Assembly (NCBI GenBank): GCA_033439255.1
Contig: CM065880.1
Coordinates: 558,001 to 622,000, forward strand
DNA length: 64,000 nt
Reading direction: 5' to 3'
From: Hericium rajendrae
Taxonomy: Eukaryota > Basidiomycota > Agaricomycetes > Russulales > Hericiaceae
This document shows, one piece after another, positions 34,989-44,304 of the stretch. Position 1 is the stretch's first letter. Every line of letters starts with the position of its first letter. The notes beneath the pieces were generated by a model. It was not told the origin of the DNA. It saw only the letters and a program-made list of their open reading frames with translations, and did not search any database. The translations under genes were made by a program, and so were the position numbers.

Positions 34989-36034
34989 TTGACACCCGCT
35001 AAGTGGTCACCTTCGCAGACACCACAAGTTCCTGCGCATGCCCAAGAAGTTGTCGATACGGAAATTGCCGCTCTCGAAAACCACATCCTCTTCTTAGGTT
35101 CGAAAAATCTTATGAATCATGTCGAGTGGCATGAGGAAGGTCGCATCGAACGTCTCGTGCTCAAGTCTGAAGGCAACGAAGGAAATGAAGATGAGGAAAA
35201 GGAAGAGGCCGTCTTTCAGATCATCGCGAAAATCTCAGCGGATGAGGGTTTTTGGCTGGATCAAATCGGCGGCTGGACAGGCAAATTCGGCGACCTGTAC
35301 AAGTCTAAAGCTAACTGCCAGCTCATCGCTCCGACACCGTCCCACTTGGATTATTGGCAGAAAGTAACTGACGCCACATCTCGCCTCATGCAAGATCGTC
35401 GCACGAAACAAGGAGAAATTCGAAATGGCCTCCTTACAAACACTCCAGGCCTCCACGTTCGACACGCGATCTTCGAAGTGAGTCCCATTTCTGTCTCCTA
35501 ACTGCTTCCTCATGTCTCTTCGCTAGGCTGTCGATTATGAAACATACAAAGCACGCACTCATGACTTATGTCAGTCACTATTCCTTCGAATGCTACCTTA
35601 TTAAACCCTTTCTAGACAACGTCGACAAATGGCTGCTCATGTCCAATTGGTCATGCAGCACTACGAAAGCCCAGAGAGAGCTCAGAACGCTTATCTGGCA
35701 CAACAACGAAGACAATCCTACCGCTACACGCCACTTCGGAAACCCGATTCCGATCTTCTACCACGACAAGACTCGACTCGTCCCTAGTGATCCGAAATAT
35801 TCAGAGAAACTCCGCGGCGCTATAGTCAAGATGGGCGTTTCCATCACTCATGAATTCATGTCCGGCAAGGAACCTGTCAACGACTTCTACGCAGAAATCA
35901 GATACATCATTATCTTGAAAAAGCCTCCTGCTGCATCCAAAGCTCCGTTCAAACGCTCTCTCGACTTCCCCGATGTAGCTACGTCGAGCGCAGCTAGTTC
36001 TGCCGGCTCCAGCAGCAAGCGTACTCGTGCTTAA
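34989..36034 (+). CDS. unknown Helitron-borne gene
   Basis: Divergent from the DUF6570 gene, 220 bases between starts. The first exon reads LENHILFLGSKNLMNHVEWH, VFQIIAKISADEGFWLDQIG, then LIAPTPSHLDYWQKVTDA up to an intron donor near 35478; after an acceptor near 35527, AVDYETYKARTHDLCQS. The second part (to the stop at 36034) contains PKYSEKLRGAIVKMGVSITH and EFMSGKEPVNDFYAEIRYII, with a Ser-rich tail ending KRTRA. The middle (35560-35760) can be read in two frames, so a further intron exists or the frame is broken. I do not recognise the family. Confidence 0.45.
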
Positions 36035-36640
36035 GGTAACGAAAACTTTACTCGGTCTTCTCAAAGATTAACTAACACTAATATTACAGATTCAACTAGC
36101 ATTTCCGCGATTCAACTCGCATGCTCCACATTTTAACATCTCACGGGGCAATTCAACTCGCGCCTCAGCCTTCTCTCTCAACCCCTAACTGAAACCCGAA
36201 AAAAAGAAGGAAAAAAAGAAAGGAAAAAAAAAAAATTCTCATGAGCTACGTCTTTCTTTAGTATCGCATCTTCTTCACAAACAAAAGAAACACGCACCGA
36301 ATTCGAAATACATGTACATGATTAAATCCCCTTCCTTGAATCTCCACTAAGACTCGAACGGTTTGCGAACTCAAAGTCATCTACGATATAAATAAATTTA
36401 GTTACACATATAATGCTTCTTACTTACCTCAAAATCAGTGGGACAGGCATGATTGCGAACAGCCCGACTACCCTCCTCACTATTATAAAACCGATCAAGG
36501 ACCAACTGCAAATCGAAGAACTCTCGATCCAAGTGTGTCGCCATGACTGTCATCTGCAAGAGCCAAAATGCACAAATCGTACATCTTTGTCATCGGCGCC
36601 GAAGGAATGTTCTAGAACTATACAGCACACCAACTCGATC
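36035..36640. other. AT-rich 3' part of the Helitron, no gene
   Basis: Contains an A-rich tract (about 36198-36234) and ATTCAACTCGC-type short repeats near 36110-36150. A plus frame at 36413-36691 crosses the element end and is not credible as a gene. Confidence 0.4.
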
Positions 36641-36655
36641 CCGAGCAAGGGCTCC

Positions 36656-36675
36656 GCCGCCGCCGGCGGCACTAG
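36656..36675 (+). terminator. Helitron 3' hairpin and CTAG terminus
   Basis: GCCGCC-GCC-GGCGGC forms a 6-base GC stem with a 3-base loop (or a 12-base palindrome), followed by A and CTAG. It matches the subterminal hairpin plus CTRR that end rolling-circle replication in Helitrons. Confidence 0.7.
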
Positions 36676-36930
36676 CGGACTGGGATGCTAATTTCGCATG
36701 CATAAGTTACATAAGCTATAGACACCATTGTTTTTCAGGATTGCTTCGAAGTGCTCATCTCCATCTTTTCTCCATATCATCATCCCATGTCACCCAGACC
36801 CGTTCTGGATCGTACCCCCATCTCATTTGTCTTGTTATGACCGCACAGACTGTGCCGTATGTACATGCTCGCGGACGAATAGATGATCTCTATTCTCGAC
36901 TTCACGGAGCATTGCGCTGCGTTGTCTGAT
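36676..36930 (+). repeat. CreA-gene 3' flank, continuation of copy 1
   Basis: Resumes homology to about 6775-6990 (GGACTGGGATGCTAATTT...GACGAATAGATGATCTCTATT). Together with 33153-33494 it shows that a single ancestral fragment was split by the Helitron. Confidence 0.85.
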
Positions 36931-37253
36931 GGAGTTGAGGATGTATGAGCTTCTAAGTCTCCGGGCACGAGGTGACTTTTATTGATTCCTGGGGCTTTCA
37001 CCTGGCCTGCTGCCTTGAAGCCAGCTTTGGCCTAATTGACGACGTGAGAGCTCAAAATTTAGTTCGTGGCCGTTATAACCTGTGAGTACTGGGTAAAACT
37101 GATCACGCGTCGACGCATAAGCACCCTCCTCTGCCTGTGCCCTTTTCACTCCGCCTCACGGCTTCGATTCAGCATCGGTCATCCAGAGGTCTTCCAGTGT
37201 AATCATCTTCTTTGATCTGCAGAGCAGCGTTCTATGAATCCTCCATTGAGCCT

Positions 37254-37586
37254 TCATTTCCGGTCTGCGCCAGTCCCAGTTGTGTTCTCCTCAGGCTCTA
37301 TGAAACCGTTGAACGGTTGCTTGCACGCAGCATGCCACCCGCATAGCAGCATCTGTGGGCTCTCTACTACTAGACGTCCACAGTATATCGCCCGGGTGCA
37401 CCGTATCAACAAGGAGTCCCACTGGTGCAAACAATGATGTCCTTGAGGTGGTAAATTGTTAACGATCTCGGACATGCCATACTGGCCCCATGTCCCAAAC
37501 GGGGATGGTGATATCACGTCTGTATTGCTGTCCCACACATAGTGAGTCTCGGGTACGCCTCTCGAGCACGATAAGCTGATGCACAC
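37254..37586 (-). CDS. unrecognised frame, duplicated
   Basis: Reads VPETHYVWDSNTDVISPSPF, GTWGQYGMSEIVNNLPPQG and continues to 37254. The matching frame at 60229-60450 differs at few residues but ends earlier because of a small insertion (TACAGTATA) near 60241. The protein-like composition and conservation suggest an exon, possibly the 3' end of the family gene at 38047-39650. No domain known. Confidence 0.3.
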   Translation of the reverse strand: MCISLSCSRGVPETHYVWDSNTDVISPSPFGTWGQYGMSEIVNNLPPQGHHCLHQWDSLLIRCTRAIYCGRLVVESPQMLLCGWHAACKQPFNGFIEPEENTTGTGADRK

Positions 37587-38046
37587 TACAGCACACGGCT
37601 GACTGGCATTTTGCAGAATGGAATTAGCAACCTTCCAAGATGACGCTGCATGGATCCATGCGTGGCTATCTTTTCTCGGCTACGACATTCGCTCTCAGAG
37701 CGTACGACCCTATTATCCGCACATTTCTGTTTTCCACTCATAAGGTCAGGGTTGCTCCGCGTATCGGTCGATTGTTCATTGAACGAGCTAAATACCTTTT
37801 TTCAGCGGAACACGCTCAAGAATCTCGCAGGCCTATCAATCTCTCTGCGAGCCAGTCGTGGACTGAAAGCAAGTTGAGAACTCTATTCTGTTATATTAAG
37901 TACAGGTAATGGGCTAAGGTTGCCAGGCTCATGGCTAACTCGCAGTTTGTGTTTCGTCTCAGTTGACCTCATTTTTACTGTTAAGCCTCCCCGTCGCCAC
38001 ACTGGTTTCTCCCCCTCTCCATCCCCCCGTTTGATTCCTCCTTCAG

Positions 38047-39650
38047 CTAATGCTTTTCTAGTTCAACCATTTGGGTGGCTTTACGAAGGGGCTCCGATTT
38101 GAGCTGTTCCAAGAGCTTGGCTGATCTATGATTCATGATCAATAGCATCTTGAGAAAGTGTATTCGAGTCAATTGGGACGAAGAAGTGTAGATTCCTCTG
38201 CAACTTCCGGAACTGCCAGTGTTACTGCAAACGTAGCCCCATACCACTTTATTCTTCATCCGATCGATCCTGTAGCATGGATACTAATACACCCATACTG
38301 AAATTTCATCTTGACTGTAGCTCACCCCATACACACGCATCCAGTCGGGTAGGGCTTGTCCGGGTTCTGCCATTGGCTAAGGAGTGCGTGAGTCTCAGTC
38401 ATCCCGATGAAGTACTGATCGTGCATACATTCCACTTTTCCAGGTCCCATTCACGTTTTCCCGAATTAATTATTGTGTATCTCTCGATATGGTGGATGAT
38501 GAACATTTGGAGGGTTGGCATCACATAGCATGCCATCTGCGCAGCCACGTCCTGCTTCTTAGTCTGACATGTCGCATCAGCAACTACAGTTATGGGTGCA
38601 TGTATGGAACCCTTGGGTGGTCCCTCTCGACATGCTATATCCGGATTGCTGTTGCCCCAAGCACCAAAACTAGGCGGAGACAGTAAGATCGTATTGCTAT
38701 TCGAAAGCGCATGTGGTGAGCCTCTGTACCGCTCTTAAAAATGCCAATTCGACACGCACCAAAGCAGATGACCACTGCGCGACCTCAAGAACAAAGCGAT
38801 AAGTCTGCCAATGGTCCGTTCGAACATAGACTCCATCTCATTGTAAATGGATCCCGTTTGAAGAAGTAGTATTTGCGCCAAGACGTCTTGTATGGCACTG
38901 TGCGATGCATGGAAGTAGACTAGGTCGGCTTTAGTTTCGTTGGTAAGTGCCCTGCTCAAATTGAGGGATCCCTGCCCGTGCTGCTGAGATCCTGGCCGAG
39001 GCTTGGCACCCCCAGCAATGCCTTTCGTGGCCTCGTGTTCTGTGATGAAGATGTCGTGTCCGTATAATCTCTTCCACATCCCATTCCGCATCTTTGATGT
39101 ATTCCTTCAGATCGTACTCCACCTTTTCAGGTGTAATACTGTTGCTCATGGGCTTTGCGAGGTTCTCATCTGGCAGCTGGGTGGGTCAAACAGGCTGTCA
39201 GGACTATGCAGCATTTATTGTTGAGCAAGACTATAGCTGACGAACTTCCAACAGATCTGCAGGGATTGTGATCATTGCTTCGTGTGCCTCTACTAAGGCT
39301 ATGTCCTCACGAACCGCATTCTTTATCTTGGCTGTGCCGTAAGCCGGTCCTAGGTCATGATCGGCAGTCTCAGACTCTTTGAGGTCATCGACGTATGACC
39401 AATTGAGGCGATCATGCAGATCAGTCCATTTTGTATTTCTGTCGCGGACGAGACGACCGATGTCAACGAGGTGATCAACGTTGGCAACAAAAAGACATTC
39501 ATACGAAGGGGTGCACCACTCCCTGCTATTTCCCTTTGCGCGCTTGCAGAGAGCCGATATCCCTACTTCTTTCATGTAATCCATGATCCCGCTGTTTTTG
39601 ACGAGCGTCTCTTGATCCTTCCAGTCCTTGATCTTTTTGAATTGAGCCAT
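38047..39650 (-). pseudogene. PD-(D/E)XK-like family member 5, inactivated copy
   Basis: Copy of the gene at 60831-62502. Exon 1 (39650-39231, MAQFKKIKDW...LLEVRQL) is open. Exon 2 has one extra base near 39080 relative to the partner (KDAEWDVEE against KDANVMWKRL), shifting the frame. In the C-terminal exon three extra bases create a TAG at about 38287 (GVY-stop-YPCY), and a TGG-to-TAG change at about 38052 ends the frame early. Three independent lesions make this a clear pseudogene, while the partner stays open at each site. Confidence 0.75.
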
Positions 39651-40013
39651 AATTTTTGGAACTTCCTATTGGGTAATTGAGTTGTGGGTTTGCGAGAGAC
39701 GTAGTGTTGTGTGAGATGATTCTCATTGATTTCGAAGAACCCGTTTATACTCAGAAGGAAACAAAAAAAAAACCCCTCCAAAATGACGAATCAAATGAAA
39801 CAGTGGTAGGATTGTTGACAGACAACAGATTGATGGCAAATCTTCTTTATCATTGTCTCAGCCTGCTGTACATATGTGATCTATGTTTTGTCTCATGTAA
39901 ATAGGTTCAATTTTTTTTTAACCTGAAGCCTCTGTGTAAGGTCGTAACGGAGACTACGTTCGAGCCTGTTCAAGCTCAAGCATTCAAGCATCACAAATTG
40001 ACCGCCAGGCCGT

Positions 40014-40790
40014 ATGATAAGTGCTTTACTGATACTGTATGGGATCTCAGATCTGCATTGTTTATGCCGTCGGAGGTGGTCTCGGATCAATAGCGAATCG
40101 AGATGTCGGGAAGTTATCCGGCGGGGGCGTGCGAGCAAGGCAGAGCAACAATGGATGGCGATAGTTCCTCGTCGGCATTGTCGGTGGTGGACGTACTTGC
40201 TCCATGGCAATATGAGGCGGGAGCATACCCGCAGGAGTGGTGGTAGTGGGCTGTTGGTGAGGTGCGGCAGTCGAACGACGCCTGTGGGGTAGGCGTGCCG
40301 TATCCATCTGCCGGAGCTGCTGCGTCCTGCACACCATCCATAGCAAACTCACCATCACCATCACCATCATGATCCTGCTTGTTCTCCTCCACACACATTC
40401 CCCGTATCCTCGCCGAACAGCAGCTCCCATCGAAACACACATCCTGAGCTCATCCTGCCCGTATCCCTTTCCTCCTTTGCGAGCCTCTTCATGCACTTCA
40501 CCAAGCCCTCTGGTATGACCTCATGCCCGTGCACCAATCTGCGTGCACGTGCCAGGTCATCGCATTCTAGTTCCATGCCCGCATCACCGAACGTCATGAA
40601 CATCTGCATGATCGTGGGCATGATATCGGGTATCTCGCCGCCCTTAGGCGCCGAGCGTATCGGACATGTTCAGCACATCGGCGAGTTTTATTGGGCAGAC
40701 TTCTTGCCCGTATCGTCTAAGATACGTTGTATAGATGGGTTCGTCAGTGGGGCAATCCATTGGGGTTAGGGGCGGGCTGACCCTGAACCT
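40014..40790 (-). pseudogene. RING-gene middle fragment, copy 1
   Basis: Segments such as IMQMFMTFGDAGMELECDD, EVIPEGLVKCMKRLAKEE and LLFGEDTGN match IMQMLMAFGGAGMELERDD, EVVPEDLVKRTERF and LLGEDAG of the RING gene at 57062-59623. Stops and frame changes separate them. The RING core itself is absent. It directly precedes the CreA fragment (interrupted by the 9.1 kb element). Confidence 0.6.
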
Positions 40791-40810
40791 AGGTTTGCGT
40801 TTCAGGCTGC

Positions 40811-40818
40811 GTTTCATC
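40811..40818. other. 8-base target-site duplication, left
   Basis: GTTTCATC directly before the left terminal repeat; ATTTCATC (49913-49920) directly after the right one. The undisturbed partner has GTTTCACC at 63643-63650 followed by the same TTGAGCCGGA. 7 of 8 bases match between the two sides. Confidence 0.8.
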
Positions 40819-41290
40819 CTCTGTAAAAAAGCAAAGTCGAGTCCTAGTCGGCGAAAGTCCGCGGGAAGTCGGAATGTGAGATGGGAGTGAATATATTGAG
40901 GGATTTAGACTGGCCGATGACTCATTTTGACTCGTGAAAGTCAGGGAAGCGAGGGTTGGTCTTGGCGCAGCGCAGTGCGCAGTCGATGTGTGCAGTCGTT
41001 CAAGAGTTGTTGTGTAGTCAGATGAAAGTCGGATGATAGTCCAAAGAAGTCAGAAAGTCAAACGAAAATCGTGCGCTTGCAGTCGTCGGCTGAACATTGC
41101 CAGTCGTGTTGTAGTCGCGTGCCAGTCAAGCTATAGTAACTCGAAGTCAGGCTATAGTCACTCGAAGTCAAGTCATAGTCACGCAAAGTCTTTTTGTAGT
41201 CGGGACAAGTCTAGTCAATACCCATCATAGTCATGCTCGTGTACTGTACAAGTCACATCCAAGTCATCAAAAGTCATGCCCAAGTCGGGG
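40819..41290 (+). repeat. left terminal inverted repeat, AGTC-rich
   Basis: Dense in AAGTC/TAGTC motifs (e.g. GTCAGGCTATAGTCACTCGA) every 8-20 bases: a subterminal motif array of the type transposases bind. It is the inverse of 49441-49912 with few mismatches and small indels. The open frame at 41033-41230 exists only because of the repeated motif. Confidence 0.9.
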
Positions 41291-41478
41291 GGAGTCATAT
41301 AGTCATGAAAACCATATGTATGGCACCGGTAATTGATATATCGTATCGGCGCGTCGAGAGTAATCGTGATACAGATATGGCAGAATGAGTCTGGCACCTC
41401 AGTCGCTCACGCCTTGCATGCCGTCTTCTTGCCCTTAGCTTTTTGCTATCAAAAAGGTAAATAACTTAAGAACCAGGA

Positions 41479-44232
41479 CTACGCAAATGAAACACTTACC
41501 TCTGCCTTAAGACTATCAATATCCTTCTTAGTGGGGCGAGCAGATTCTGGAGCGGCCAGTATTGCATCGACGAGATCTGAATAGAGGTGAGACCCGAATG
41601 GATAAATGCTTTTAATAAGCTGACTTGCCATCCTTTTTGCAACGAGGCTTGCTGGTGAAGCCCGGGATATGCTCTGTGATCCACTTCCGCAGGTCATTTA
41701 TTGTCAGCATGAGAAGCATAGCCCTATTAGCACATGGGCTGCTGAATACCTGCAAGAGCGTCAATCAGGGGGTGCATGCAATGTTGAATGCAGGTGGCAC
41801 ACTCACATCGGGAATATTGCTACGAGTCGGGCTTCCATGCGGTGACGAAGACGGCAGATTGCTCTGCATAGCATCATTCTCCTGTGACTGGGACAATGGT
41901 GCAGGTGTACAGGGGGATAAAAGACTTCGTGTGTGGGTGCGTACAACCGTTGGCGTTGAGACCATTTGCAATTGCGGCCGGGTTGCATTAGAGCCACCCG
42001 GCGTCGTGATCATAATTGATGGTTGAGCGGGGAGCTGCATCGACCCTTGCGCTGACGTGTTCTGTGGCCCAGTGAGACAGCTTTCATACAAAGATTTAAC
42101 ATTCTATCACTCACATCGTGTGCCGACTTCCATAACACCCACAACTGTGCGACAATCTCTGCAAGGTACGCGTCACTGAGAAATGACACAGTGTCTACCT
42201 CACAAACAAAGCATGGATGCCTCGCGACTTTGCACGTCTTGATCGCCGCTGCAATGAGTCGGCATGCCATGGCTATGCTTCCAACGGCTTGCCATGTTGT
42301 GAGGACTGTCAGAGCCGTGCAACCGCCTGCTGTAAATTGATAATGGCCCCAGCCAGCATTAGTATCATCTTCAGAAAGGTTGGGGTTGTTGGGATCAGCA
42401 GTCTCGATGCGACATATATAATGGATTACACCATCGGAAGGCTCGCAGATTGGGTGCAGAGAGCCTTTCTGCATAGCGCTGAGAAGATCTTTTGCAAATG
42501 GAATAGACGGGTAGTCTGAGATGGCAGCTGTCAGCAGGTTTCAATAGAAAACTACAGTATAGGGTGCACGAGAACATACCAAGCAGATTATCAGCTTTCG
42601 CAGAAATTAAAATGAGTATATGATAAGGCATTGTCTCGAAAAGCAGACTTACTGCTGGGATCCACCTCAATAATACTGATGTCAATAATTGGAGGGAGAC
42701 GACTGGTCGTGGCATTGACAGCGGAGAAGCTTATGGTGTCGACCTCGTGCACTGCTTTGAAACACGACATCAGGCAATCTGTAGGTGTATTTCATTTGAC
42801 CGAGTGCACATACCTTTGCTGAGCGCCAATCCACCATCACTTTCTGACGACGCAGACGTGCTTGGAGTGCTGGGTTGTATTAATGCGTCTTGCAAGTGGC
42901 CAGTCGTGCCATCACTTGGAGCCATTCTTGAGGCCTTCCGAGGGGCAGAGCTTGAGCCAGAATCACGGCGTCGATGTTTCTGCTGGCTAGTTGAGCGTGC
43001 TATTGGTCTTTGCGCTTGTGAGGCAGCTGCAGGCAGACTCTCTAGTTCGTCTTCACCCTCGTCTTCCTCGTCTTCCTCATCGTCTTCAAGACCCCCTGAG
43101 AGTCCCGGTCTGAGGCCCCCGCTCAACACCGCAGTTGCTTTCCAGTGCCCAGCGCAAAGTGCGAGGAGTGGTTGATCGTGCTCGAGTTTGGCAAGTGCAC
43201 CATTGAACTCGAGCCGGAGGAATTTCTTGTAGAACCGTATACCTCTACTGCGATGAGCTGTTGCACGAGGATCTCGAGGCACTAGAATAATATTAGTATA
43301 TGATCCCAAACCCGCCTAGTGATAATGGTACTTACTTGGCAGTGCCCGCAGCAGTCTGGCGACAGATTCACCACTCATCCTGATGATCTCGAGCTCAGAT
43401 GTTGTGATCAGACTGCCATCTGGATGTCGTATGCACTTCCCGAGTGAGAATCTTGAAGGATTGGCTGCTGTGACACCAGAGGTAGGATCTTTTTTCGCAT
43501 CGCCCCTAGTCCACAGCACTTCGCATTCGAGCCCATCTGGCCGCGTTGCCGGTTGATCCTTGAGCTCATAACTCGCAAGGTCATTCGCAGCAGACCTAAC
43601 GGACACTGTCTCACTTGGTGAAACTGATGCGCTTCGAGATCCTTGTACGATTGACGTGCTGCGGGATCTTGGGCTGGACAGATGGTAATTAGAGCTTATG
43701 AAAGGTTCAGAAAATGTAAAGTGACGTACACATAAAGCTCTGTCCTTGAACTTGCAGCCTGCAGTAGCTTGACCTCAGTCTGCAAGGTTTGAACCTGCTC
43801 CATAAGACTATTGGCCATCCGCGTAGACTCGAGTGCTGTTTTTCCCGCTATGCGCAACTCGTCCCAAAGATTTTGTACATAGGAGTTTGATAAGAGATAT
43901 GGGATATCCAATGACTCTGCCGGTGGCAAAGTCGAAGGATCTTGAATCGTCGAGGAGCTGGTGGATGAGACAGGCATTCTTTCGGGGACTGTGAGTTCCA
44001 AACTGCTGAGCGTGTTAGCAAATGACTGGGCCAGTTGTGTGTCAGACAGAGAGCTGGTGCTGGTGCCGATACCAGTAGAATCGAAAGAGCCAAAGGAAAA
44101 CAGGCTGTTCTGATCATACATGGCCTGCACGCAATCCGGAACAACTTGGAGCAGCATGCATGAGGGCATTTTTCGTGCGCGCTTGGTCTTGAGTTTCCAA
44201 ATTCGGCTACAGAGCAGCAGAATTGACTGCAA
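41479..44232 (-). CDS. element-borne gene, 3' part, unknown family
   Basis: Exons on the minus strand in order: MYDQNSLFSFGSFDSTGIG...RMANSLMEQVQTLQTEVKLL (coiled-coil-like), SVRSAANDLASYELKDQPAT...IRMSGESVARLLRALP, VPRDPRATAHRSRGIRFYKK then LEHDQPLLALCAGHWKATAV with an acidic run EDDEEDEEDEGEDE, a region with HYICRIETADPNNPN and CKVARHPCFVCEVDTVSFLS, a Ser/Pro/Thr-rich stretch, and a tail with INDLRKWITEHIPGFTSK. Introns of 45-70 bases with GT..AG ends fit. The tail needs a frame change near 41640. No transposase, nuclease or known DNA-binding domain was recognised. The composition (low-complexity acidic, coiled coil, Ser-rich) suggests a regulatory or chromatin-type protein. Its 5' part lies beyond the Plavaka insertion. 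Confidence 0.5.
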
Positions 44233-44304
44233 TGCGACTTGCCTCTGACTTCCATCGACTAGCGATCGATCAGCTGCATACTCTCAAGCTTGCTTTCACT
44301 TCCA

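Larger units (their letters stand above)
33495..36675 (+). mobile_element. Helitron-type element, 3.18 kb
   Basis: Boundaries come from comparison with the uninterrupted sequence at 6761-6780: the match breaks after GCGTATTGTA (33494) and resumes at CGGACTGGGATGC (36676). The 5' end is TCCCTTGCTCGG. Near the 3' end lies CCGAGCAAGGG (36641-36651), the exact inverse of the 5' terminal CCCTTGCTCGG, followed by a GC-rich hairpin (36656-36670) and the terminus CTAG (36672-36675). TC...hairpin...CTRR ends and an A insertion context are Helitron hallmarks; an inverted repeat at the extreme 5' end but internal at the 3' end is typical of Helentron/Helitron2-like elements. Inside are a DUF6570-type gene on - and an unknown gene on +. 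No Rep/helicase core was seen, so it is probably non-autonomous. The host TAG next to the 3' end seems to be merged or lost. Confidence 0.75.
37130..40818. repeat. duplicated block B, copy 1 (partner 59975-63650)
   Basis: High similarity over about 3.65 kb with 59975-63650, e.g. CTTCGATTCAGCATCGGTCA at 37163 and 60007, and GGCATTTTGCAGAATGGAAT near 37605 and 60470. It ends at the insertion site of the 9.1 kb element. The remaining 75 bases of the block continue at 49913. It carries three minus-strand gene remnants. Confidence 0.9.

Noticed and set aside
36198-36234. A-rich tract as a poly-A tail of a retroelement
   Set aside because: It is internal to the Helitron, has no upstream reverse transcriptase and no target duplication.
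37640-37909. Plus-strand frame with repeated counterpart at 60522-60734
   Set aside because: The similarity reflects the block B duplication; the frame has no domain, and its end differs between copies because of a T-run length change.
41033-41230. Frame in the left TIR and its mirror at 49296-49697
   Set aside because: Both exist only because the AGTC motif array avoids stops; they are inverted copies of noncoding terminal repeat.
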